NCBI GenBank assembly: GCA_910586835.1
Contig: CAJUJU010000007.1
Location: forward strand, 18,447-82,446
DNA: 64,000 nucleotides
Direction of reading: 5' to 3'
Origin: an uncultured Acetatifactor sp.
GTDB lineage: Bacteria > Bacillota > Clostridia > Lachnospirales > Lachnospiraceae
The notes under the pieces are model-generated. The model made no database searches. It was not told the origin of the DNA and saw only the letters and a list, made by a program, of their open reading frames with translations. Positions 8,845 through 17,600 of the stretch are shown here, piece by piece; position 1 is the stretch's first letter; each line of letters starts with the position of its first letter. Position numbers and translations under genes: made by a program.

Positions 8845-9780
8845 TCAGTCCACCCTCACCAGTCCCACCTTGGACACAATCTCCTGTCCTTCCCGTCCGA
8901 GAACATAATCGAACCATGTCCGAATCAAAGTGTTCTGGTCGGAAATCTCCCCCCTTGTAACCATAATCAACGTTCTGCTCAAGGGATAGGTTCCGTCTCT
9001 GATATTCTCCGCCGTCGGCTCCACATCCTCCAGGGACAGGACAATCACTCCCTCCCCCTTCGTCTCCAGGGACACATAGCCGATGGCTCCCGGGGTGGCG
9101 GCAACCTTCGCCAGAACGGCCCCGCTGCTGTCCATCTCGTTTGCGTAATCGCAGCTCTCCCTAAGCCCCAGGAACGCTTCAAAATCGCTGCGGGTACCGC
9201 TTCCGGCCTCACGCCCCACCGTCACCACAGGGCAGTCTCTGCCCCCTGCCTGAGACCAGTTTGTCAGCCGCCCGGCATAAATGTCCGCAAGCTGCCGGAC
9301 AGTAAGATTTCTCACGGTGTTGGAGGAATCCACGCATAAAAGGATCCCGTCCAGCGCCACCACGTTCTCCACCGCTCCGCCCTCCTTCTCACGGTCCGTC
9401 AGCGCTCTCGAGGAATTGCCGATATCCGTATCCCCGGAAATCACCGCGCCGATTCCAGCACCGGTTCCCGTAAACTCCACCGTCACCGTCACCCCCGGAT
9501 ATTTTTCCATGAAACCTTCCCCCAGGGCCCCGGCCAGCCTTCCCATGGACGTGCTGCCCTCCATCCGGATGGTGCCGGCCCGGAAAGACTCCTCCTCTCT
9601 TTCGGCTTCCCCTTCCCACGGGGAAGCCCCGCCTCTGTCCTCCGCAAAACCGTCTCCTCCAGCGGAAACCGCCCCCAGAAGGAACATACACACAGCCCCC
9701 GGCAAAAAAATGCCGGACAAAATCCTCCAGCCGCTTTTGCCCCCGGGGGCCCTGGAAGCTTTCCTCACACCCCGCTCCAT
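8845..9780 (-). CDS. pstS: Periplasmic-type phosphate-binding protein PstS
   Basis: About 311 residues, binding phosphate outside the membrane for PstCAB. After a basic N-terminus and a hydrophobic stretch (about 21-40), the mature part shows the phosphate-loop motifs GSTSMGRLAGALG, TGTGAGIGAV and GREAGSGTRSDFEAF. No clean lipobox is seen (LPGAVC is not canonical), unlike many Firmicute PstS lipoproteins. An AVSA-type signal-peptidase site is more likely. The ATG at 9780 overlaps the amidase gene by 16 bp. A GTG four codons later (9768), behind GGAGCGGGGT, is an equally good start. Confidence 0.9.
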   Translation of the reverse strand: MERGVRKASRAPGGKSGWRILSGIFLPGAVCMFLLGAVSAGGDGFAEDRGGASPWEGEAEREEESFRAGTIRMEGSTSMGRLAGALGEGFMEKYPGVTVTVEFTGTGAGIGAVISGDTDIGNSSRALTDREKEGGAVENVVALDGILLCVDSSNTVRNLTVRQLADIYAGRLTNWSQAGGRDCPVVTVGREAGSGTRSDFEAFLGLRESCDYANEMDSSGAVLAKVAATPGAIGYVSLETKGEGVIVLSLEDVEPTAENIRDGTYPLSRTLIMVTRGEISDQNTLIRTWFDYVLGREGQEIVSKVGLVRVD

Positions 9781-10301
9781 ACCGTGGCAAGGATCCCGTC
9801 GGCAATCGCCCTGGCCACCTCGTCAAACCGCTCGTCCAGAAGCTGATTATCCGCGTCCGTGTTGATGAACCCCACCTCCACCAGTGCGGCGGGCATCTGT
9901 GTCTTGTTCAGCACCACCAGATTTGTTCTCTCGTTGACACCCTGATTTTCAAATCCCACTTCCTCCAGCCTGTTGTTGATGTTTTCCGCAAGGCGCGCCG
10001 CTTCTCCGTAGCGATTGTAGACCAGCGTCTCCACTCCCGTGTACTGATTGGGATAGGGGCTGGAATTCCGGTGGATAGAGACAAAATAATCCGCGCCCAC
10101 CGCGTTTCCCTCCATGGCCTTCTGCTGCGGTGACTCATAGACATCCGTCGTCCGCGTGTAGTAGACATTTACACCGTTTGCCTCCAGGATATCTCCCACG
10201 GCCAGGGCAAGGGCAAGCGCGTCGTCCTTCTCCCGTCTCCCGTTGTATGTGGCTCCGGGGTTGGCCCCGCCGTGCCCTGCATCCAATACCACAAGCGCCA
10301 T
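9765..10301 (-). CDS. N-acetylmuramoyl-L-alanine amidase (Amidase_3)
   Basis: A 178-residue zinc amidase that cuts the bond between N-acetylmuramic acid and L-alanine in peptidoglycan. The zinc ligands are H10 (DAGHGG), E24 (RREKDD) and H76 (SIHRNS), and the catalytic Glu is in LVEVGFINT. There is no signal peptide or binding domain, so this is a bare catalytic domain, similar in size to the catalytic part of CwlD-type enzymes. The ATG at 10301 is chosen over one at 10319 because GGGAGG lies upstream. That site is inside a stable hairpin (see 10302-10344). The gene overlaps pstS, so it may be co-expressed with phosphate uptake. Confidence 0.88.
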   Translation of the reverse strand: MALVVLDAGHGGANPGATYNGRREKDDALALALAVGDILEANGVNVYYTRTTDVYESPQQKAMEGNAVGADYFVSIHRNSSPYPNQYTGVETLVYNRYGEAARLAENINNRLEEVGFENQGVNERTNLVVLNKTQMPAALVEVGFINTDADNQLLDERFDEVARAIADGILATVWSGV

Positions 10302-10344
10302 AAAAAATACCTCCCGCATCGCTTTGTATATGCTATGCGGGAGG
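10302..10344 (-). terminator. Terminator-like hairpin that contains the amidase ribosome site
   Basis: A 10-bp perfect stem (10310-10319 with 10335-10344) and a 15-nt loop are followed on the minus strand by six T residues (10302-10307). It can terminate the coiled-coil gene transcript. The downstream arm of the same stem holds GGGAGG, the only ribosome site for the amidase start at 10301, so folding would both stop transcription and hide the site. Confidence 0.65.
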
Positions 10345-10386
10345 CCGTTTTATGTGCCTGTCCTGACAACTTTTGATTCATTTTTC

Positions 10387-11235
10387 TCAGAGCAGCTGAT
10401 CTACCGAAGTCCCCTTGATATCCTCCGGAAGCAGCTTCAGCTTATTCAGGATCTCCTGTACTTCCTGCTCCACCTCGTCCTGCAGCCGATCCATAGAAAC
10501 CATCTCCTCCACGGGTACGGACTCTGCCAGTTCCTCCAGCCTGTCCTCCCGCTCCTGGCGCTTTTCCAGAATTTCCTCCTGCTCTTCCCGCTCTTCCTTG
10601 ATCTCCTGGGCCTGTTCCCTGCGCTCCTCCGCTTCCTCGTCGAGGTGATCCTTTGCCTCCTCCACTACCATCCCCATGATCTCATCGCCTGCGGCTTCCA
10701 TGATAATGTCCGCCTGATTCCATGCCTTCACCATGCTTTTGTCCTTCGGAAGCTCTCTCTTCGTGCCTCGGATGGACGCGTTCTCACCCATAATCTTACC
10801 CTGGTTTTCCGCCATCTTGTCACGATAAACTGTCTCTTCTTCGGACAAAGAGGCTTTTTCCGCAAGATACTCTTCCTGGCCGATCTCTCCCGCCTCAAAA
10901 GCCGTCTCCAGTCTCTCCTGCCGCCCGGACACACCGGCGGCCTCCTCCTTCAGCCTTTCCTGATCCGCCTTCAGCTCCTCAAGATGAGCACGGCTTTCAG
11001 CCGTGATTTCGTCTACCTTCTGCCTGCCCGCAAAAGCGTCGCTCACCGTCTTCATGGCCTCTCTGCGGGCCTGCTCCCTGCGCTGCGCAATTCTGTCCTG
11101 CAATGTATTGTTCTGATTCAACTCCCCGGCAAAAAGAGTTTTCCGCTTTCCCTGTTCCTTTGCATCGTTTTCCGCCGCCCTGCTGTGGGCAGGCTGCGCG
11201 CCTGCGTAGAGCGTAATATTTTCACCGATCTTCAT
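10387..11235 (-). CDS. Coiled-coil protein of unknown function
   Basis: A 282-residue, highly charged protein, rich in Glu, Lys, Arg and Gln over almost its whole length. It is predicted to be mostly coiled coil, especially at about 45-135 and 195-265. There is no signal peptide or membrane segment. The ATG at 11235 follows GGAGGAAG and is preferred over an upstream in-frame codon at 11262. I do not recognise a catalytic motif. It resembles lineage-restricted Lachnospiraceae proteins of unknown role. It stands alone between two terminators. Confidence 0.65.
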   Translation of the reverse strand: MKIGENITLYAGAQPAHSRAAENDAKEQGKRKTLFAGELNQNNTLQDRIAQRREQARREAMKTVSDAFAGRQKVDEITAESRAHLEELKADQERLKEEAAGVSGRQERLETAFEAGEIGQEEYLAEKASLSEEETVYRDKMAENQGKIMGENASIRGTKRELPKDKSMVKAWNQADIIMEAAGDEIMGMVVEEAKDHLDEEAEERREQAQEIKEEREEQEEILEKRQEREDRLEELAESVPVEEMVSMDRLQDEVEQEVQEILNKLKLLPEDIKGTSVDQLL

Positions 11236-11347
11236 TGTCTCTTCCTCCGTGATAAGTGTCAATGTCCCGGGCGGTATCAGCCGAAAGCCGAACCGTCACA
11301 TAGAGCCGCCCTGTTACCGCTTATAAAATATATCGGCCTTTATCCCC

Positions 11348-11388
11348 AAAAATAAAGTGCCGGAAACGCAGTTCATGACATTTCCGGC
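11348..11388 (-). terminator. Intrinsic terminator of the ABC exporter operon
   Basis: GCCGGAAA (11359-11366) pairs with TTTCCGGC (11381-11388). On the minus strand the stem is followed by ACTTTATTTTT. It lies just downstream of the stop of the 588-residue ABC protein. Confidence 0.75.
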
Positions 11389-11398
11389 GCAATTTGCA

Positions 11399-13165
11399 TC
11401 AGCCTGCAAACTGGCTGTTATACAAGTTGGCGTAAAAGCCTCCCTTTGCCAGCAGACTCTCGTGGCTGCCCTGCTCTATGATATTTCCGTCCTTCATGAC
11501 CAGAATGATGTCCGCCTCCTGAATGGTGGAGAGACGGTGCGCCACAATAAAGCTGGTTCTGCCCTCCATCATGGTGGCAAATGCATTCTGAATCCTCAGC
11601 TCGGTGCGTGTGTCAATGGATGAGGTTGCCTCGTCCAGAATCAGCATGGGGGGCAGGCAAAGCATAACCCTGGCAATGCACAGCAGCTGTTTCTGTCCCT
11701 GGGACAGACTGCCTCCGTCCTCCGTAATCACGGTGTCATACCCGTTTGGCAGCCTTTTAATAAAGCTGTGGGCATGGGCCGCCCTGGCCGCCTGCAGCAC
11801 TTCCTCCTCCGTGGCCTCTGGCTTTCCCATCCGGATATTGTCCCGGATCGTTCCGCTCCGAAGCCAGGTCTCCTGCAGCACCATCCCATAGCTGGTGCGC
11901 AGACTTCCCCTGGTCATCTCCCGAATATCGGTGCCGTCCACCCGGATACTACCGCTGTTCACGTCATAAAAACGCATCAGCAGATTGATGACCGTAGTCT
12001 TGCCGCAGCCCGTGGGCCCCACAATGGCCACACGCTGCCCCGGCTTTACCTCCAGATTGAAGTTTTCAATCAGCTTCCGCTCCTGCACATAGCTGAAATA
12101 TACGTTCTCCAGCTTTACGTTCCCCTTTGCGTCCTTCAGCACCACCGCGTTGTCCGCCTCCGGTGTCTGAGGCTCTTCGTCGATCAGTTCAAAAATACGT
12201 CCGGCGCAGGCCAGCGCGTTCTGCAGCTCCGTCACCACCCCGGAAATCTCGTTGAAGGGCTTGGTATACTGGTTGGCATAGCTCAGGAAACAGGAAAGAC
12301 GCCCGATCCGGATCCCGCCTCTTATGGCCAGCAGCGCTCCGAAAATACCCACGCCCGCATATACCAGACTGTTCACAAAACGAGTGCAGGGATTGGTCAG
12401 GGAGGAGAAAAAAATGGCCTTCAGGGAACATTTCTCCAGCCGCCCGTTAATCTCCGCAAACTGCTCCTTCACCGCCTCCTCCCGGGAGAAGGTCTTTACG
12501 ATCTTCTGATTGCCCACCATCTCCTCGATCAGAGCGGTCTGCTCCCCTCTGGTCACGGACTGCTGCCGGAACATGGAATAGGTTCTGGTGGCAATGAATC
12601 TGGCCACCAGGAAGGAAACCGGCGTGATGCACACCACCACCAGCGCAATGGGCACGTTGGTGATCAGCATGAAGATCAGAGTGCCCACGATGGTCAGCGC
12701 ACCCGTAAACAGCTGGGTGAAGCCCATCAGCAAGCCGTCCGCAAAGGTATCCACATCCGCAATGACACGGCTGACAATATCGCCGTAAGCCTTTGTATCC
12801 AAATATTTCAGAGGCAGCTCCTCCAGCCTGTGAAAGGCAGCCTCACGAATATCCTTCACCACATGATAAGTGATATGGTTGTTGCAGGTATTCATCACCC
12901 ACTGCGCGGCCGCGGTGAACGCCACGGCAACCGCAATTTTCTTCATAATGGCAAAGACTCCCGGAAAATCCACCTTTCCCTTTTCCAGGATCAGATCCAC
13001 CGCGTCTCCCGTGAGAATGGGGACATACAGAGTCAGCACCACGGTCACTGCCGCCAGAATCAGCGACAATCCCACCAGAAGCCAGTACCTCCTGATATAA
13101 TTCAGCACCTTTTTGAGAGTGGCCGCCTGTCCAGGCCTGCTCTTTTCCGCTTTCTGCTCAGCCAT
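11399..13165 (-). CDS. ABC exporter half-transporter (canonical NBD, LSQGQ signature)
   Basis: A 588-residue fusion of a six-helix exporter membrane domain (about 25-325) and an ATPase domain. The NBD has Walker A GPTGCGKTT, Walker B MLILDEATSSID with the catalytic Glu, and an altered signature, LSQGQ instead of LSGGQ. It overlaps the preceding half-transporter by 8 bp. Together they form a heterodimeric exporter of the TM287/288 or BmrCD kind. In such pairs the altered signature of one partner faces the altered Walker B of the other. The substrate is unknown: drug, lipid and peptide are all possible. Confidence 0.9.
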   Translation of the reverse strand: MAEQKAEKSRPGQAATLKKVLNYIRRYWLLVGLSLILAAVTVVLTLYVPILTGDAVDLILEKGKVDFPGVFAIMKKIAVAVAFTAAAQWVMNTCNNHITYHVVKDIREAAFHRLEELPLKYLDTKAYGDIVSRVIADVDTFADGLLMGFTQLFTGALTIVGTLIFMLITNVPIALVVVCITPVSFLVARFIATRTYSMFRQQSVTRGEQTALIEEMVGNQKIVKTFSREEAVKEQFAEINGRLEKCSLKAIFFSSLTNPCTRFVNSLVYAGVGIFGALLAIRGGIRIGRLSCFLSYANQYTKPFNEISGVVTELQNALACAGRIFELIDEEPQTPEADNAVVLKDAKGNVKLENVYFSYVQERKLIENFNLEVKPGQRVAIVGPTGCGKTTVINLLMRFYDVNSGSIRVDGTDIREMTRGSLRTSYGMVLQETWLRSGTIRDNIRMGKPEATEEEVLQAARAAHAHSFIKRLPNGYDTVITEDGGSLSQGQKQLLCIARVMLCLPPMLILDEATSSIDTRTELRIQNAFATMMEGRTSFIVAHRLSTIQEADIILVMKDGNIIEQGSHESLLAKGGFYANLYNSQFAG

Positions 13166-14945
13166 TCCGCACCCCTCCCTTCCCTGCGGCCTTCGCCGCC
13201 TTCAGTCTCTCGTCGGGATACTGGGAATAATAGATCTCCCTGTATACGTCGCAATCCCTCAACAGCTCGTCGTGTGTCCCGATACCGGCCATCTGTCCGT
13301 CATCCAGAACGATGATCTTATCCGCATGGCGGATGGTGGATGCTCTCTGGGACACGATAAAGGTAGTGATACCTCCCTCCAGCTTCTTCAGCGCCCCGCG
13401 AAGCTTCGCGTCCGTAGCATAATCCAGCGCGGAGGCGCTGTCGTCCAGAATCAGGATTTCCGGGCAGCGCACCAGAGCCCTGGCAATGGTAAGCCGCTGT
13501 CGCTGTCCCCCCGAGAGGTTTTTGCCGTTCTGGGTGATGTCGGCGTCCAGCCCGCCGCTTCTGCCCTCCACTACCTCTCTGGCCTGGGCGATGTCGATGG
13601 CCTTCCACATCTCCTCCTCCGTGGCGTCCGGCTTACCCCACTGCAGATTGCTCCTGATCGTTCCCTTGAACAATACCGCCTTCTGCGGCACCACACCGAT
13701 GCGGGATCGAAGCTGTTCCCCGGACAGCTCCCTCAGATCCGCGCCCTCCAGGCGAACCGCCCCCTGAGTCACCGGGTAGAAGCTGGGAATCAGATTTACC
13801 AGAGAGGTCTTGCCGGAGCCGGTGCCGCCGATGACGCCCACCGTCTCGCCTCTGTTCACAGTAAAGTTCATGTCGTGCAGCGTCTCCGCCCCGGCTCCCG
13901 CATAGGTCAGACCCACATGGTCAAACTCCAGGAAGGGCACACTGCCCTCCTTGGCAAAATGTCCTGTTCCGGAACCCGCCCCGCCGCAGTCCGGCAGTTC
14001 TTCGTTTCGTATCTCAAACACACCGGCTACCCGGTCCGCGCAGGCAAGGGCCTTGGTGATGGTGACGATCAGGTTCGCCAGCTTCACCAGCTCCACCAGG
14101 ATCTGGGACATGTAATTGATGACGGCGATGACCTCGCCCTGAGTCAGCCTGCCGGAATCCACCTGCAGCGCTCCCGTATAAATCAGCGCCACGGCCGCAC
14201 CGTTGACAATCACATAAGTCACGGGATTCATCACCGCACTGATCTTTCCCACAAAGGTCTGACTGTGGGCCAGCGCCTGGGTGTAGCCTCTGAATCTCTC
14301 CTCCTCTTCCTCCTCCTTGTGAAAGGCGCGGATGACGCGGACTCCCGTCAGATTTTCCCTGGTAATCCCCAGGACTCTGTCCAGATTAGCCTGCACCTTC
14401 TTGTACAGCGGCATGGTCCACATCATGATGCCGAATACCACCACCGCCAGCAGCGGAATCGCCACCACAAAGATCAGGGCGCTCTTCACATCAATGGTAA
14501 ACGCCATAATCATGGCCCCGAAGACGATGATGGGGGAACGCAGAAACAGACGCAGCACCATGTTGACACCGGATTGAACCTGATTGATGTCGCTGGTCAT
14601 CCGGGTGATCATGGTGGTGGTTCCGGCCCTGTCAATGTTGGTAAAATTCAGTTCCTGAATATGATCGAACAGCGCCTGCCGCAGCTTCGTGGAAAAGCCC
14701 ACCGCCGCCCTGGCCGCAAAAAACTGAGCGGTCACGGAGGACAGCAGCCCCACCGCAGCCAGCGCCAGCAGACACAATCCCATCTTCCAGATGTAACCCA
14801 CATCCTGCCCCTTGATGCCTCTGTCGATTATATTCGCCATGACAAGGGGCACCAGCAGCTCAAAAAAGGCCTCCAGCAACTTGAACAGCGGCGCCAGCAC
14901 GGATTCCTTTTTGTAATCCTTCAAATATTTCATCAATCGTCCCAT
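13158..14945 (-). CDS. ABC exporter half-transporter (degenerate Walker B)
   Basis: A 595-residue exporter half-transporter: a membrane domain with six helices, then an NBD with Walker A GGTGSGKTS and a normal LSGGQRQR signature. The Walker B reads ILILDDSASALD, with Asp where the catalytic Glu should be. This is the mark of the degenerate site in heterodimeric exporters and complements the LSQGQ partner. An upstream extension of the frame overlaps the PPTase gene. The ATG at 14945 follows AGGAG and begins with MGRLMKYLKDYKK, the usual start for this family, so it is chosen. It overlaps the PPTase stop by 13 bp. Confidence 0.9.
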   Translation of the reverse strand: MGRLMKYLKDYKKESVLAPLFKLLEAFFELLVPLVMANIIDRGIKGQDVGYIWKMGLCLLALAAVGLLSSVTAQFFAARAAVGFSTKLRQALFDHIQELNFTNIDRAGTTTMITRMTSDINQVQSGVNMVLRLFLRSPIIVFGAMIMAFTIDVKSALIFVVAIPLLAVVVFGIMMWTMPLYKKVQANLDRVLGITRENLTGVRVIRAFHKEEEEEERFRGYTQALAHSQTFVGKISAVMNPVTYVIVNGAAVALIYTGALQVDSGRLTQGEVIAVINYMSQILVELVKLANLIVTITKALACADRVAGVFEIRNEELPDCGGAGSGTGHFAKEGSVPFLEFDHVGLTYAGAGAETLHDMNFTVNRGETVGVIGGTGSGKTSLVNLIPSFYPVTQGAVRLEGADLRELSGEQLRSRIGVVPQKAVLFKGTIRSNLQWGKPDATEEEMWKAIDIAQAREVVEGRSGGLDADITQNGKNLSGGQRQRLTIARALVRCPEILILDDSASALDYATDAKLRGALKKLEGGITTFIVSQRASTIRHADKIIVLDDGQMAGIGTHDELLRDCDVYREIYYSQYPDERLKAAKAAGKGGVRNG

Positions 14946-15775
14946 TGCTCTACTCCTGTAAAACTGATTTCTTCTCCCCTGAGACAGACTGCAGCCGCAT
15001 ATCCTTCCGGAGCGGGAACCTCCAGCCATTCCGGCTCCTCCGCCCCGCGCTCCAGCATATTCCGCCCAAGCATCCCTGCCACTCCCTGGCCAGTCAGCTT
15101 GCCCAGGGCTTCCTTTCTGGCCCACAGTTCAAAAAACAGGCGCCTTCCGGACAGCTCCGTTCCGCAGGCTTCCAGAGCTTTACATTCCTGCCCCGCAAAA
15201 AAACGCCCTGCCAGCTTACCCGTATCCACGGATTCTATCCTTTGAAGATCCGCTCCCACCTCCCGCCGGGAAAATGCGCACAGCACATAGTCTCCGGAAT
15301 GGGAGAGGCTGAAATACCAGGGACACCCCTGCAGAAAGGGCTTGCCCATCTCCCCGTAGGCATAGGTCAGGCTGCTGCGGACACGCAGGCGGCCAAGAAG
15401 CCCCGTGACTGTAAGCTCCTGCCAGAGTACCCGGCCCCCGGAGGCCCCACACGGCCCCCGCGTCCCTCTGTTGGGATTGCTCCGGCACACGGTATCCTCA
15501 CCCTCCGGATTGCTTCGACACGCGGTATCCTCACCCTCCGAAAGCTCCTGCATCCCCAGCTGCAGCAAAAGCCCCGCACCCACCGCTGCGGCCCGGGCTC
15601 TGCCCTGCCTGCACCTGTCTGCCTTTTCCCGCCGGGTGTCATCCAGCCACTCTGCAGCCCGGACACAGAGCGATTCCCCCCGCTCTTCCTCCAGGAATTC
15701 CCCGATGTTTAAAAGATATGCCCTCACCTGCGGTTTCAGCAAGACTGCTGCTCCCGGGCCGTAATCTTCAGGCAC
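14933..15775 (-). CDS. Sfp-type 4'-phosphopantetheinyl transferase
   Basis: About 280 residues. The enzyme moves 4'-phosphopantetheine from CoA to a serine of a carrier protein. The Mg-binding GADLQRIE and the helix FELWARKEALGKLTGQG match the Sfp family (GxDxE and WxxKEA motifs), and FSLSHSGDYVLCA is the usual substrate-binding segment. Residues about 80-101 are a two-copy repeat (see 15474-15539) in a variable surface region. The start is uncertain: GTG at 15775 (after GGAAGAG, inside aspS), or TTG/GTG nearer the end of aspS. It is coupled to the ABC exporter genes. Which carrier protein it serves is not shown; a general ACP activator is possible. Confidence 0.85.
   Translation of the reverse strand: MPEDYGPGAAVLLKPQVRAYLLNIGEFLEEERGESLCVRAAEWLDDTRREKADRCRQGRARAAAVGAGLLLQLGMQELSEGEDTACRSNPEGEDTVCRSNPNRGTRGPCGASGGRVLWQELTVTGLLGRLRVRSSLTYAYGEMGKPFLQGCPWYFSLSHSGDYVLCAFSRREVGADLQRIESVDTGKLAGRFFAGQECKALEACGTELSGRRLFFELWARKEALGKLTGQGVAGMLGRNMLERGAEEPEWLEVPAPEGYAAAVCLRGEEISFTGVEQWDD
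15474..15539 (-). repeat. Two-copy 33-bp in-frame repeat in the PPTase gene
   Basis: Units 15474-15506 and 15507-15539 differ at only three bases and encode GEDTACRSNPE and GEDTVCRSNPN. The length is a multiple of three, so the frame is kept. Confidence 0.85.
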
Positions 15776-17535
15776 AGCTCTTCCAGCTGTTTCTCGTCCA
15801 CCGTATTGGGCGCCTCCGACATCAGGCAGGATGCATCCTTCACTTTGGGGAAAGCGATCACCTCACGGATGCTTTCCGCCTTCACCAGAAGCATCACAAA
15901 GCGGTCCAGACCGATGGCAAGCCCCGCGTGGGGCGGTACTCCGTACCGGAAGGCATCCAGCAGGAAGCCAAACTGCTCGTGCGCCTTCTCGTCGGTAAAG
16001 CCCAGCGCCCGGAACATCCGCTCCTGCACGTCGCTCTGGAAGATTCTGACGCTTCCGCCGCCTAGCTCCACGCCGTTTAAGACAATATCGTACGCCTTGG
16101 CGCGGACACTGCCGGGATCGGACTCCAGCCGCTCCAGATCCTCCTCCATGGGCATGGTGAAGGGATGATGCATGGCCACAAAACGCTCCTCCTCATCACT
16201 CCACTCAAACTGAGGGAACTGTGTCACCCACAGGAAATGAAACTTATCCTGATCCACCAGGCCCAGCTGTTCCGCCAGCTCACAGCGAAGCGCCCCCAAC
16301 ACCGACCAGACTGTTTTGAGTCTGTCCGCCGCAAAGAGCAGCAGGTCACCCTTCTCGCCTCCCATGGCCGTGACCAGTTTCTCCAGTTCTTCCTGGGTCA
16401 TGAACTTTGCAAAGGAGGATTTATAAGTACCGTCAGACAAAACGGACAGATAAGCCAGACCCTTTGCACCGTAACCCTTTGCAAATTCCACCAGGGCGTC
16501 GATCTTTTTCCTGGGCATTTCCGCCTGTCCCTTTACATTGATACCCCGCACACTGCCGCCGGCCTCCAGCGCCCCGGTAAAGACACCGAAGCCGCAGCCT
16601 GCCACCACCCCGGACACATCCACCAGCTCCATGCCGAAGCGGGTATCGGGCTTGTCGGAACCAAAGCGATCCATAGCCTCCTTCCAAGTCATGCGCGGAA
16701 TGGGCAGCGAAACCTCCAGCCCGATGGCCTCCCTGCACACCTTCGCCACCATGCGTTCGGTGGCATCAATCACATCGTCCACATCCACAAAAGACATCTC
16801 CAGATCCACCTGCGTGAACTCCGGCTGTCTGTCCGCCCGCAGATCCTCATCCCGGAAACACCTGGCAATCTGGAAGTAACGGTCATAGCCGGAGCACATG
16901 AGAAGCTGCTTGAAGATCTGCGGAGACTGCGGCAGCGCATAAAAGCTGCCCGGATGCACCCTGCTGGGCACCAGATAATCCCTGGCCCCCTCCGGGGTGG
17001 ACTTATTCAGAATGGGGGTCTCAATCTCCAGAAATCCCTCCTCACTTAAGAAGGCCCGGATGGTGGTGGCAATCCTGCTGCGCAGCATCAGATTCCGCTG
17101 CAGATCCGGTCTTCTCAGATCCAGATAACGATACTTCAGCCGAAGCTCCTCCTTCGTCCTGGAGTCTGCCTCGATGGGGAAGGGCGGCGTCTCCGCCTCT
17201 GCCAGGATGCGGATCTGTGCGGCCCGCACCTCAATCTCCCCGGTGGCGAGATTCTCGTTCACCGCGCCGCTTCGTCTCTCCACCTTCCCTGTCACGGCGA
17301 TGACATACTCACTCCTGACCTTCTCCGCCTTCGCAAAATTACCGGCTCCGCAGTCGCTCTCCTCAAAGATAAGCTGCAGGATTCCCGAGCGGTCCCTCAG
17401 ATCCACAAAGATGATGCCGCCCTTGTTCCTCTGCTTCTGCACCCATCCCATGACGGTGACCGTCTCCCCTGCATTTGCCGCGGAAAGCTCTCCGCAGCGA
17501 CAGGATCTCTTCCATCCCTTCATTGACTCTGCCAT
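15736..17535 (-). CDS. aspS: Aspartate--tRNA ligase
   Basis: 599 residues, the normal length for a bacterial class II AspRS. An N-terminal OB-fold anticodon domain (about 8-110, with WVQKQRNKGGIIFVDLRDRSG) is followed by a catalytic core with FLEIETP (motif 1), the motif 2 stretch CFRDEDLRADRQPEFTQ, the inserted GAD domain (about 285-420) and a motif 3 with GLDRFVML. The enzyme charges tRNA-Asp. Whether it discriminates against tRNA-Asn cannot be told here. It lies 65 bp after hisS. No T-box leader is visible. Confidence 0.96.
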   Translation of the reverse strand: MAESMKGWKRSCRCGELSAANAGETVTVMGWVQKQRNKGGIIFVDLRDRSGILQLIFEESDCGAGNFAKAEKVRSEYVIAVTGKVERRSGAVNENLATGEIEVRAAQIRILAEAETPPFPIEADSRTKEELRLKYRYLDLRRPDLQRNLMLRSRIATTIRAFLSEEGFLEIETPILNKSTPEGARDYLVPSRVHPGSFYALPQSPQIFKQLLMCSGYDRYFQIARCFRDEDLRADRQPEFTQVDLEMSFVDVDDVIDATERMVAKVCREAIGLEVSLPIPRMTWKEAMDRFGSDKPDTRFGMELVDVSGVVAGCGFGVFTGALEAGGSVRGINVKGQAEMPRKKIDALVEFAKGYGAKGLAYLSVLSDGTYKSSFAKFMTQEELEKLVTAMGGEKGDLLLFAADRLKTVWSVLGALRCELAEQLGLVDQDKFHFLWVTQFPQFEWSDEEERFVAMHHPFTMPMEEDLERLESDPGSVRAKAYDIVLNGVELGGGSVRIFQSDVQERMFRALGFTDEKAHEQFGFLLDAFRYGVPPHAGLAIGLDRFVMLLVKAESIREVIAFPKVKDASCLMSEAPNTVDEKQLEELCLKITAREQQSC

Positions 17536-17600
17536 AATCCATCCCTCGATTTCTGCCCCTTGGGGCTGTCTTTTCCCATGCGTTTTTAAGACGCACCTTC

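Noticed and set aside
13113..15245. 710-codon frame on the plus strand opposite the ABC exporter gene
   Set aside because: It is the antisense shadow of a G+C-rich gene. The minus-strand product has full ABC motifs and the plus one has a His/Pro/Arg-rich low-complexity look.
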